Positions 1 to 6,499 of a stretch of 9,575 nt of DNA are shown piece after piece (within the stretch, counting starts at the first letter, position 1; every line of letters starts with the position of its first letter). Source of the DNA: Caulobacteraceae bacterium UBA6225 (GTDB lineage Bacteria > Pseudomonadota > Alphaproteobacteria > Caulobacterales > Caulobacteraceae); contig DJWR01000018.1 of the NCBI GenBank assembly GCA_002441055.1, forward strand, positions 1 to 9,575. Direction: 5' to 3'. Both the position numbers and the translations under genes were made by a program. The notes under the pieces were generated by a model. The model was given only the letters and a program-made list of their open reading frames with translations, was not told the origin of the DNA and did not search any database.

Positions 1-282
1 ACCCGCCGGCGGATGACCATCCTCTATTCCTCCCCGGAGGCTGCGGCCCTGCCCGCTGACGAGGTTCGCGCCCGGACGCCGTCGGCGCCCAATGACGACT
101 ATTCGTCCTTCGTGCGGCGGACCACCTGCGACGCGGCCGACCGGTTCAGCTTCTCCAACCTGCCGGACGGCGCCTGGTTCGTGATCACCGTCGCCCGTCC
201 CTCGGCCGGCGCCGGCGAGAGCGTGGCCATCATGCGCCGGGTCGTCACCCGGGGCGGTCGGATCAGCCCGATCGACCTCTAG
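1..282 (+). CDS. C-terminal part of a carboxypeptidase-regulatory-like domain protein (5' end outside window)
   Basis: The reading frame is open from the first base and ends at TAG 280-282, leaving 93 visible residues. An ATG lies at 13, but no stop precedes it and no ribosome binding site can be seen, so the gene very probably begins before the window. The visible part contains RFSFSNLPDGAWFVITVA (about visible residues 47-64) followed by RRVVTRGG. This fits the last strands of a carboxypeptidase-regulatory-like beta-sandwich, where a phrase like 'F.F..LP.G.W.V' is typical. Caulobacterales encode many such short secreted proteins. Function is unknown and no catalytic residues are visible. 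The family call is moderate, made from pattern resemblance only. Confidence 0.6.
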   Translation, partial: TRRRMTILYSSPEAAALPADEVRARTPSAPNDDYSSFVRRTTCDAADRFSFSNLPDGAWFVITVARPSAGAGESVAIMRRVVTRGGRISPIDL

Positions 283-315
283 ACCCAAGCCTGACACAAG
301 CGTGAGATCAGATTT

Positions 316-355
316 CGCCCGTCGCCGGAACCCGGCGGCGGGCGTCGTCCTTTCT
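316..355 (+). terminator. Strong stem-loop after the first gene, probable terminator
   Basis: Bases 316-328 pair with 332-344 over 13 bp (12 Watson-Crick, one G-U) around the three-base loop AAC. The stem is followed by TCGTCCTTTCT, a weak U-rich tail. It begins 33 bases after the stop of the upstream gene, where a Rho-independent terminator would be expected. It also ends only 16 bases before the next start codon (361), so it could act instead as a 5'-leader structure or attenuator for that gene. The structure is read directly; the terminator role is inferred. Confidence 0.5.
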
Positions 356-360
356 GGTCC

Positions 361-741
361 ATGGTCTCGCTTCCCAAAACCCCCGCCGCCGCCCGTCCCA
401 CCATCTATGCCCTGGGTCTGGCGAGCCTCGCCCTGGGCCTGATCAAGACGGCCCGGCCAGCCGCCATCGCCGAGCGCACCGGGCTGGGAGGGGCCGCCAT
501 GGTTCGCGCCCTGGGGCTTCGGGAAATGGCCGCCGGAGCGGGGCTGCTGCTGGATGGGGGCGACAAGCGGTGGCTGGCGGCCCATGGCCTGAACATCGTC
601 GGCCAGGTCGCCGTCCTCCTCAAGGCGCGGCCCTCAAGCCGGCGGGAGTGGCGCAGCCTTACGGTCTTCTACGGCGTCCTGCTCGGCCTGACCCTGGCCG
701 ATGTCTATGCCGCCCAGCGTCTGAGACGCGCCGGCCGCTGA
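361..741 (+). CDS. Small predicted inner-membrane protein, function unknown
   Basis: A 126-aa protein with no enzyme motif that I recognise. It has about three hydrophobic stretches, near residues 15-30, 57-88 (broken by a charged GGDKRW turn) and 100-115, and ends in a basic tail (QRLRRAGR). The phrases LGLASLALGL and RALGLREMAAGAGLL resemble small membrane proteins and N-terminal membrane domains sometimes found beside polyketide-cyclase/SRPBCC proteins in Alphaproteobacteria; this is from memory and only a family hint. The ATG at 361 is used because the hydrophobic N-terminus follows at once. No Shine-Dalgarno sequence precedes it, and only 16 bases separate it from the upstream stem-loop. 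The gene converges on clpB. Confidence 0.65.
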   Translation: MVSLPKTPAAARPTIYALGLASLALGLIKTARPAAIAERTGLGGAAMVRALGLREMAAGAGLLLDGGDKRWLAAHGLNIVGQVAVLLKARPSSRREWRSLTVFYGVLLGLTLADVYAAQRLRRAGR

Positions 742-747
742 AGGTGA

Positions 748-778
748 AACGCCCTCCCTGCGGCGCAGGAAGGGCGTT
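748..778. terminator. Stem-loop between convergent genes, possible bidirectional terminator
   Basis: Bases 748-761 pair with 765-778 around the three-base loop GGC, with one internal C-A mismatch. AACGCCCT is matched by AGGGCGTT at the outer ends. It begins 6 bases after the stop of the 126-aa protein gene and lies 25 bases past the stop of clpB, so it can serve transcripts from both directions. Neither flank has a long U tract (TTCTGTC on plus, TTTCACC on minus), so termination efficiency is uncertain. Confidence 0.5.
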
Positions 779-803
779 CTGTCAGCCTTGGCTCAATGGC
801 CCG

Positions 804-3386
804 TCAGTGGACCTGAGCGCGGCCGATGGAGAGGCCGTCCTCGCCAGCCCGCACCTCGATCACCGCCCCATCCTCCAGATCGCCAGCCAGCAGCTTGCGG
901 GCGATAGGATCGATCAGGGCCTTCTGGATCACACGCTTCAGCGGGCGAGCGCCATAGACCGGGTCATAGCCCTTGTCCCCAAGCCAGGTCATGGCCGAGC
1001 TGTCGAGGGCGAGCGTCATGCGGCGATCAGCCAGCATCTTCTCCACCCGCTGCAACTGGATGCCGACGATATTGTCCATCTCGGCGCGGCCCAGCCGCTT
1101 GAAGAGGATGATCTCGTCGATCCGGTTGAGCAGTTCGGGGCGGAAGTGGCTGCGGACCACATCCATGACCATCGGCCGCACGGCCTCCACCGGCTCGCCC
1201 TCGGCCTGGGCGGCGAGGAATTCGGAGCCCATGTTGGAGGTCATGATGATCAGGGTGTTGCGGAAGTCGATCGTCCGCCCCTGACCATCGGTCAGCCGGC
1301 CGTCATCCAGCACCTGCAACAGGATGTTGAACACGTCCGGGTGGGCCTTCTCGACCTCGTCGAACAGGATCACCTGATAGGGCCGACGACGGATCGCCTC
1401 CGTCAGCGCGCCGCCCTCGTCATAACCGACATAGCCCGGAGGGGCGCCGATCATGCGGCTGACCGAGTGCTTCTCCATGTACTCGCTCATGTCGAGGCGG
1501 GTAATGGCCTGTTCGTCGTCGAACATGAATTCGGCCAGGGCCTTGGTCAGCTCGGTCTTGCCGACCCCGGTGGGGCCGAGGAACAGGAAGGAGCCGATGG
1601 GCCGGTTGGGATCCTGCAGACCCGCACGGGCCCGGCGCACGGCGTCGGAGACGGCGACCAGCGCCTCCTCCTGGCCCACCACACGGCCACGGAGATAGTC
1701 CTCCATGGACAAGAGCTTTTCGCGCTCGCCCTCCAGCATCTTGTCGACGGGCACGCCGGTCCAGCGGCTGACCACCGCGGCGATCTGTTCGGCGTCCACC
1801 ACCTCGGGGCTGACCGGCTCCTCGGCGGCCGCCGTCTCGGCCTGCGCCAGGCTCCGCTCCAGGGGCGGGATTTCGCCATAGGCGATCTCTGAGGCCCGCT
1901 GCAGGTCGCCCCGGCGCTGGGCGGCGACCAGTTCGGCGCGCAGGCGGTCCAGGGCCTCGCGGATCTGGGCGGCCGAGCTCAGCTTGTCCTTCTCCGCCTT
2001 CCAGCGGCCGGTCATGCCGGCGGACTCAGCCTCCAGTTCGACGAGTTCGTCCTCCAGCTTCTCCAGGCGGGCCTTGGAGGCCGCGTCGGTCTCCCGGGTC
2101 AGGGCCTCGCGCTCGATCTTCAGCTGGACGATCCGGCGGTCGATCTCGTCCAGTTCCTCGGGCTTGGAGTCCACGGCCATGCGCACCCGGCTGGCGGCCT
2201 CGTCCACCAGGTCGATAGCCTTGTCGGGCAGGAAGCGGTCGGCGATGTAGCGGTTCGACAGGGTGGCGGCCGCCACGATGGCGCTGTCGGAAATCCGCAC
2301 CCCGTGGTGGACCTCGTACTTCTCCTTCAGGCCCCGCAGGATGGAGATGGTGTCCTCCACCGTCGGCTCGGAGACGAACACCGGCTGGAAGCGGCGGGCA
2401 AGCGCAGCGTCCTTCTCCACATGCTTGCGGTACTCATCGAGCGTGGTGGCGCCGACGCAGTGCAGCTCGCCCCGCGCCAGGGCGGGTTTGAGCAGGTTCG
2501 AAGCGTCCATGGCCCCGTCCGACTTCCCGGCGCCAACCAAGGTGTGCATCTCGTCGATGAACAGGATGATCGAGCCCTCGGCGGCGGTGACTTCGTTGAG
2601 CACGGCCTTCAGCCGCTCCTCGAACTCGCCACGATACTTCGCGCCGGCGATCAGGGAGCCCATGTCCAGGGACAGGAGCTTCTTGTCCTTCAGGCTTTCG
2701 GGCACGTCGCCATTGACGATCCGCAGGGCCAGGCCCTCGACGATGGCGGTCTTGCCGACACCGGGTTCGCCGATCAGCACGGGATTGTTCTTGGTGCGCC
2801 GCGACAGCACCTGGATGGTCCGGCGGATCTCCTCGTCGCGGCCGATGACGGGGTCGAGCTTCTGGTCCCGGGCCGCCTGGGTCAGGTCGCGGGCGTAGCG
2901 TTTGAGGGCGTCATAGCCCTCTTCGGCCGAGGCGGAATCGGCGGTGCGGCCCTTACGGACGTCGCTGGCGGCGCTCTCCAGGGCGCTGGCCTTGACGCCG
3001 GCGCTCTTCAGGGCGTCAGCGGCCTCTCCGCCCTCGGCGGCGATGGCCAGCAGCAGACGCTCGGTGGTGACGAAGGCGTCGCCGGCGGTCTTGGCGTCGG
3101 CCTCGGCCTTGGCGAAGACCCGGGCGCTTTCGGGCGCCATGTAGAGCTGGCCTGAGCCCCCCTCGACCTTGGCCCGCTTGGCCAGGGCCGCTTCGACGGC
3201 GGCGTCGGCCTCGTCGGGTCGGCCGCCAGCGCTCTGGATCAGAGCGCGGGACAGCCCGTCCTTCTCCTCAAGCAAAACCTTGAGCAGGTGGATGGGGGCA
3301 AGTTGCTGGTGCCGGCGGGCGAGCGCGAGGCTCTGGGCCGACTGGATCGCCTGTTTGGCGCGATCGGAATAGAAGTCGATGTTCAT
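804..3386 (-). CDS. clpB: ATP-dependent chaperone ClpB (Hsp100 disaggregase)
   Basis: ClpB is a cytoplasmic hexameric AAA+ machine that pulls polypeptides out of aggregates together with DnaK/DnaJ/GrpE. The 860-aa length matches full-length family members (E. coli 857). Visible parts: Clp N-domain (about 1-145); first AAA+ module with Walker A GEPGVGKT (206-213), pore loop KYRGEFE (250-256) and Walker B ILFIDE (274-279); charged coiled-coil middle domain (about 400-530); second module with Walker A GPTGVGKT (604-611), pore loop GYVGYDEGG (651-659), Walker B VILFDE (672-677) and sensor-2 GARPLKR (812-818). The middle domain and the lack of a ClpP-binding loop separate it from ClpA and ClpC. 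The start is backed by GAGGGG at 3392-3397, 5 bases upstream. The internal GTG/ATG starts that bacteria use for a short ClpB form were not assessed. Confidence 0.99.
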   Translation of the reverse strand: MNIDFYSDRAKQAIQSAQSLALARRHQQLAPIHLLKVLLEEKDGLSRALIQSAGGRPDEADAAVEAALAKRAKVEGGSGQLYMAPESARVFAKAEADAKTAGDAFVTTERLLLAIAAEGGEAADALKSAGVKASALESAASDVRKGRTADSASAEEGYDALKRYARDLTQAARDQKLDPVIGRDEEIRRTIQVLSRRTKNNPVLIGEPGVGKTAIVEGLALRIVNGDVPESLKDKKLLSLDMGSLIAGAKYRGEFEERLKAVLNEVTAAEGSIILFIDEMHTLVGAGKSDGAMDASNLLKPALARGELHCVGATTLDEYRKHVEKDAALARRFQPVFVSEPTVEDTISILRGLKEKYEVHHGVRISDSAIVAAATLSNRYIADRFLPDKAIDLVDEAASRVRMAVDSKPEELDEIDRRIVQLKIEREALTRETDAASKARLEKLEDELVELEAESAGMTGRWKAEKDKLSSAAQIREALDRLRAELVAAQRRGDLQRASEIAYGEIPPLERSLAQAETAAAEEPVSPEVVDAEQIAAVVSRWTGVPVDKMLEGEREKLLSMEDYLRGRVVGQEEALVAVSDAVRRARAGLQDPNRPIGSFLFLGPTGVGKTELTKALAEFMFDDEQAITRLDMSEYMEKHSVSRMIGAPPGYVGYDEGGALTEAIRRRPYQVILFDEVEKAHPDVFNILLQVLDDGRLTDGQGRTIDFRNTLIIMTSNMGSEFLAAQAEGEPVEAVRPMVMDVVRSHFRPELLNRIDEIILFKRLGRAEMDNIVGIQLQRVEKMLADRRMTLALDSSAMTWLGDKGYDPVYGARPLKRVIQKALIDPIARKLLAGDLEDGAVIEVRAGEDGLSIGRAQVH

Positions 3387-3454
3387 GGCATCCCCTCGTT
3401 AGGCGGATTGACGGAGCCTGCCTTTGAGCAAGCACAAGCCCTCGTCGGCTCCAG

Positions 3455-3483
3455 AGATAGGTGTGGCCAATGAGCCACACAAG
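3455..3483 (-). promoter_or_regulatory. Candidate sigma-32 (heat-shock) promoter of clpB
   Basis: On the minus strand, CTTGTGT (3477-3483) and ACCTATCT (3455-3462) are separated by 14 bases. The known RpoH consensus is roughly CTTGAAA, 11-16 bases, CCCCATNT. The -35 core CTTG matches and the -10 matches 5 of its 7 fixed positions, so the fit is partial. Transcription would begin near 3448, giving a leader of about 60 bases to the clpB start. Heat-shock control of clpB is established in many Proteobacteria; assigning it to this site is inference. Confidence 0.4.
3461..3480. repeat. Perfect 7-bp inverted repeat GTGTGGC-N6-GCCACAC
   Basis: Bases 3461-3467 and 3474-3480 are exact reverse complements separated by six bases (CAATGA on the plus strand). 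The element fills most of the spacer of the candidate clpB promoter and overlaps both of its hexamers. It could be an operator for a dimeric regulator or an RNA hairpin. It does not match the HrcA CIRCE element (TTAGCACTC-N9-GAGTGCTAA). Confidence 0.4.
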
Positions 3484-3524
3484 CGAGCCAGCCGCCTTTC
3501 TTGCTGTCCTGACGGAAACCAATC

Positions 3525-3599
3525 GGACCTCCGCCGGCTTCCCCTCCCCTCACCGGCGTCCCGCACGCCGTTCGGCAATCTTGAGTGGCGTGGAGGTTC
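3525..3599 (+). promoter_or_regulatory. Possible leader structure hiding the porin gene's ribosome binding site
   Basis: Bases 3525-3534 can pair continuously with 3590-3599 (10 pairs, two of them G-U). This would bury the Shine-Dalgarno GGAGG (3592-3596) of the gene starting at 3604. The enclosed loop has its own 6-bp stem, CGGCGT (3554-3559) with ACGCCG (3565-3570), around CCCGC. It matters only if transcription starts upstream of 3525, which is unknown. GC-rich, pyrimidine-rich leaders form such pairings by chance fairly often, so confidence is low. Confidence 0.25.
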
Positions 3600-3603
3600 T
3601 CAC

Positions 3604-4884
3604 ATGAAAAAGGCTCTGATGTTGACGCTGGCTGGCGCGACAGGGCTGGCCAGTCCGGCCGCGGCTGGCGGGTTTTACCTGCAGGAACAGTCGGTTCGTG
3701 GCGCCGGGCGCGCCTATACCGGCGAAGTCGCTGACACCGGCGTGTCCTCCCTTTGGTGGAATCCGGCCGCCATCGCCCGCTCTCCGCGGGAGGTCTATGT
3801 GGGCGCCCATGCGATCTTCATTGACGCGGAGGTGGAGAACACCGGCGCGACCATCACCTATCCTGGCGGCGTGACGGTTCCGGTCGGAGGCGAGCCCCGA
3901 GCCCTCAACCCCATTCAGGATGGCCTGGCCCCGAATTTCGCCATCGCCACGCCGGTGGGCGATCGCTTCGCCTTGGGCTTCTCCGTGGCCGCCCCCTACA
4001 ACTTCACCACCGAATACCGGGACAACGCCTGGGCCCGCTATGATGGGCTGGAATCGGGCCTGACCACGGCCGACATGCAGCTGACCGCCGCCATGCGAGC
4101 CACTGACTGGCTCGACCTGGGCGCCGGCGTCAGCGCCCAGTACACCGAGGCCACGCTGTCGACCGCTTATCCCAACCTCGCCCCTGGCGCGCCGGACGGG
4201 GTTTCGCAGCTGAAAGGCGAAGGCTGGGACTATGGCTGGACGGTGGGCGCGCAGGCCCATTTCGACACTCTGACCTTCGGCGCCAGCTATCGCAGCGCCA
4301 TCGAGCATGACCTGGAGGGCGACGTGCGGGTGCTGGGTCTCGGCGGTCCGCTGGCGCCGTTCAATGTGGATACCGAAGGCTCGGCCAACTTCTCCACCCC
4401 GTGGATCGCCACCTTCGGCGCCCGCTGGCAGGCCACCGATCGCCTGGGGCTGAACGCCCAGGTCAACCGCATCGGTTGGAGCGAGTTCGACGAGATCAGC
4501 GTCGCCTCGAGCGCCGTCAATGAGACCCTGCCCCAACGCTACAAGGACGTGACCACAGGCGGCGTGGGCATGGACTATGCGGTCAATCCGCGTCTGACCC
4601 TGCGGGCCGGGGTTCAGTATGATCCGACGCCCACCCCGGACGATCTGCGGACCGCGCGCGTCCCCGACGGGGATCGCTGGCTCTACGGCGTCGGCGCCAC
4701 GGCCGACATCACCGAGACCCTGAAGATGGACGCCGCCCTCTCGTACATCGCCTTCGACGAGAGCGAGGTGAACCACGACACCACCTTTTACGAAGGTACC
4801 CCGGCGGCGACGACTAGCCGCCTTCGCGGCACGGTGAACGGCAACGCCGGGATCATCTCGCTTGGCCTGCGAAAGACATTTTAG
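3604..4884 (+). CDS. FadL/TodX (OmpP1) family outer-membrane transporter
   Basis: A predicted 426-aa outer-membrane beta-barrel of the FadL family, which takes up long-chain fatty acids or other hydrophobic compounds by lateral diffusion. The N-terminus is a signal peptide (MKKALMLTLAG...SPAAA), probably cut after Ala21. The mature protein starts GGFYLQEQSVRGAGRAYTGE, followed by WWNPAAIA (51-58); these are the hatch region and conserved NPA motif of FadL proteins. The rest is alternating aromatic/polar strands ending LGLRKTF, with the terminal Phe used for barrel insertion. The frame is open upstream to 3424, but ATG 3604 is chosen because GGAGG lies 7 bases before it and a signal peptide begins there. 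Substrate cannot be told. It is divergent from clpB and convergent on the DUF1178 gene, with a 23-bp gap. Confidence 0.95.
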   Translation: MKKALMLTLAGATGLASPAAAGGFYLQEQSVRGAGRAYTGEVADTGVSSLWWNPAAIARSPREVYVGAHAIFIDAEVENTGATITYPGGVTVPVGGEPRALNPIQDGLAPNFAIATPVGDRFALGFSVAAPYNFTTEYRDNAWARYDGLESGLTTADMQLTAAMRATDWLDLGAGVSAQYTEATLSTAYPNLAPGAPDGVSQLKGEGWDYGWTVGAQAHFDTLTFGASYRSAIEHDLEGDVRVLGLGGPLAPFNVDTEGSANFSTPWIATFGARWQATDRLGLNAQVNRIGWSEFDEISVASSAVNETLPQRYKDVTTGGVGMDYAVNPRLTLRAGVQYDPTPTPDDLRTARVPDGDRWLYGVGATADITETLKMDAALSYIAFDESEVNHDTTFYEGTPAATTSRLRGTVNGNAGIISLGLRKTF

Positions 4885-4907
4885 GCGATCCCAGGCGCCA
4901 GGCCTGC

Positions 4908-5336
4908 TCAGTTGACCTCGGTCTTCTTGGGCGGGTCGGGCGGCAGGGGGGCGACGGGCACGCCGTCGGCCACCAGGGCCTTCACCTCGGCCGGGGTGGC
5001 CTGGCCATAGATGCCGCGATCCTCTGAGCGGCCTTCATGGATGGCCCGGGCCTCGGCGGCGAAGGCGTCGCCGACATTGTCGAAATTCTCCTCCACATGG
5101 CGGCGCACCTTGCTGAGCGCCTCCATCATCACCGCCCGGGCCTTCGGCGGGAGATCGGGGGTGTTGCGTTTCGTGCCGGCCACAGCGGGCGCCATGATCT
5201 GTTTACGCACCTCGGCGGTCCCGCAGACCGGGCAGGACAGCAGGCCGCGGGCCTTCTGGTCGTCGAAGTCGCCAGACGCGCCAAACCAGCCTTCGAACTC
5301 ATGGTCCTGGTCGCACACCAGGGCGTAGCGGATCAT
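4908..5336 (-). CDS. DUF1178 family protein (putative zinc ribbon)
   Basis: A 142-aa protein matching the DUF1178 family, common in Alpha- and Betaproteobacteria and of unknown function. The N-terminus MIRYALVCDQDHEFEGWFGA is the family signature. Cys8, His12 and the pair Cys35-Pro-Val-Cys38 could form a zinc ribbon. After these come a helical segment rich in charged residues (about 65-110) and a proline-rich tail. Its ATG (5334-5336) overlaps the stop of the upstream amidase gene in an ATGA arrangement. With no clear Shine-Dalgarno of its own, translational coupling is likely. It is the last gene of the comF-grxC-nit cluster, which hints at a role near redox or metabolite-repair chemistry; that is inference from position only. 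Confidence 0.93.
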   Translation of the reverse strand: MIRYALVCDQDHEFEGWFGASGDFDDQKARGLLSCPVCGTAEVRKQIMAPAVAGTKRNTPDLPPKARAVMMEALSKVRRHVEENFDNVGDAFAAEARAIHEGRSEDRGIYGQATPAEVKALVADGVPVAPLPPDPPKKTEVN

Positions 5337-6166
5337 GACAGGGGCGCCGGCCCGCTGAAGGGGCGGGCATGGGCCAGGGCGGGAATGGCGGCCCGCGCCT
5401 TGGCCACCTGAGCCAGGTCGAGGTCGGCGAACAGAACGTCCGGCTCATCGTGGTCGAGCTTGCCGAGCACTTCTCCCCAGGGGCCGATAGCGAGGCTGCG
5501 TCCATAGGTGCCACGGCCGTCCTCGTGGAAACCGCCCTGAGCCGGCGCCAGGACGAAGCTGCCGGTCTCGATGGCCCGAGCGCGCAACAGCACCTCCCAG
5601 TGAGCTTCGCCGGTCGGTCGGGTGAAGGCGGCCGGAACAGTGAGGACCTGCGCCCCGGCCAGGGCGAGCGCCCGATGCAGGGCCGGGAAGCGGATATCAT
5701 AGCAGATGGTCAGGCCCAGCACCGCACCCTCGGCCCGGACCACCACCGCCCTGTCCCCCGGCGTATAGGTCGAGGACTCCCGGGCGGTTTCGCCATTGGG
5801 CAGGTCCACATCGAACATGTGCAGCTTGTCGTAGGTGGCCGCGATCTCTCCATCCGGGGTGATCAGGGCGCTGCGGTTGGCCGCTTGGCCATCCTCGCGC
5901 CGAACGAGCGCCGAGCCCACGAGGATGCTGACTTTCAGCCGCTTGGCCGCCGCCCGCAGGCCCAGCACCACCGGATCATCCTCCAGCGCGGTCAGCTGCG
6001 GCGTCAGGCGCTGGCGGTCCTTCTGCAGCAGGTTAGTCCCCTCCGGCGTCAGGATCAGCCTAGCCCCGCCCTGGGCGGCGCGGCTGATCAACGGCGCCAC
6101 ATGCTCAAGGGCGCTGGCCTGGCTGGCCGGGGTCCGGGTCTGGACGAGGGCGACGCGCAGGGTCAT
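5333..6166 (-). CDS. Carbon-nitrogen hydrolase, Nit family (probable deaminated glutathione amidase)
   Basis: A 277-aa cytoplasmic nitrilase-superfamily amidase. The catalytic triad is visible: Glu42 in LTPEGTN, Lys114 in YDKLHMFDVD, and Cys155 in LTICYDIRFP. The DKLHMFDVDLP and CYDIRFPALHR phrases are typical of the Nit1/YbeM branch. Those enzymes hydrolyse deaminated glutathione, a side product of transaminases, to 2-oxoglutarate and Cys-Gly. The neighbouring glutaredoxin gene, 17 bp upstream, fits a glutathione link. Length is normal for a stand-alone Nit, with no Fhit fusion. Omega-amidase is an alternative within the superfamily. The start has only a weak ribosome binding site, so coupling to grxC is plausible. 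It overlaps the DUF1178 start by 4 bp. Confidence 0.93.
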   Translation of the reverse strand: MTLRVALVQTRTPASQASALEHVAPLISRAAQGGARLILTPEGTNLLQKDRQRLTPQLTALEDDPVVLGLRAAAKRLKVSILVGSALVRREDGQAANRSALITPDGEIAATYDKLHMFDVDLPNGETARESSTYTPGDRAVVVRAEGAVLGLTICYDIRFPALHRALALAGAQVLTVPAAFTRPTGEAHWEVLLRARAIETGSFVLAPAQGGFHEDGRGTYGRSLAIGPWGEVLGKLDHDEPDVLFADLDLAQVAKARAAIPALAHARPFSGPAPLS

Positions 6167-6183
6167 GGGCTCAGCCAGATGGC

Positions 6184-6441
6184 TCAGGCCTGGCCGAGCA
6201 GGGCGTCAAGCTCGCCAGCCCGCTCCAGCTCCATCATGTCGTCACAGCCGCCGATGTGCCGGTCGCCGATGAAGATCTGCGGGAAGGTGTTGCGGCCCGA
6301 TCGCCGGTTCATCTCCTGCCGCTTCTCGGGGTCGAAGGCGGCCTCGATCTCGGTGAACTCCACGCCCTTCTTCTCGAGCAGCGCCATGGCGCGCGCGCAG
6401 TAGGGGCAGAACGGCTTTGTGTAGAGGGTGACGTTTGGCAT
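6184..6441 (-). CDS. grxC: Glutaredoxin 3 (dithiol, CPYC type)
   Basis: An 85-aa thioredoxin-fold protein of normal GrxC length (E. coli 83). Glutathione-dependent dithiol glutaredoxins reduce protein disulfides and mixed disulfides with glutathione. The active site Cys12-Pro-Tyr-Cys15 lies in LYTKPFCPYCARA. The cis-proline loop TFPQIFIG (about 52-59) and the glutathione-binding GGCDD (about 64-68) are also present. CPYC rather than CGFS rules out a monothiol iron-sulfur Grx. No Shine-Dalgarno precedes the ATG. The 58-bp gap to comF upstream carries a direct repeat of GTCCAGA (6459-6465 and 6472-6478) of unknown meaning. It lies between comF and the Nit-family gene on the same strand. Confidence 0.97.
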   Translation of the reverse strand: MPNVTLYTKPFCPYCARAMALLEKKGVEFTEIEAAFDPEKRQEMNRRSGRNTFPQIFIGDRHIGGCDDMMELERAGELDALLGQA

Positions 6442-6499
6442 GACAGGGATAAGGGGCGTCCAGATGGAAATGTCCAGACCTGGGCGCGAACGCCGCAGA

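Noticed and set aside
291..315. CTGACA as a -35 for the 126-aa gene
   Set aside because: No -10 at 16-18 bases, because that space is taken by the stem-loop.
570..1892. 440-codon open frame on the plus strand across the end of clpB
   Set aside because: It lies antisense to the well-conserved clpB and overlaps the end of the 126-aa gene. Its sequence is low-complexity, rich in His/Asp/Gly/Leu, as expected from the complement of a GC-biased coding strand. No family motif is visible.
2304..3155. 283-codon open frame on the plus strand within clpB
   Set aside because: Same antisense composition effect; no start signal or motif.
3424..3603. 60-codon N-terminal extension of the FadL-family protein
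   Set aside because: It would place a signal peptide in the middle of the protein and skip a good ribosome binding site at 3592-3596; the extension looks like intergenic DNA.
3550..4776. 408-codon open frame on the minus strand across the FadL-family gene
   Set aside because: The plus strand encodes an evident signal peptide and FadL motifs over the same bases. The antisense product is repetitive Gly/Ala/His/Arg with no domain.
4885..4907. Small inverted repeat CAGGC (4892-4896) / GCCTG (4902-4906) between the convergent FadL-family and DUF1178 genes
   Set aside because: Only 5 bp with no U tract on either side; too weak to call a terminator.
5369..6403. 344-codon open frame on the plus strand across the Nit and Grx genes
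   Set aside because: Antisense to two genes with intact catalytic motifs; no recognisable features.
6442..6499. Possible promoter for grxC on the minus strand (TGGACA as -35) near the GTCCAGA direct repeat
   Set aside because: No acceptable -10 at normal spacing, and grxC can be transcribed from comF.
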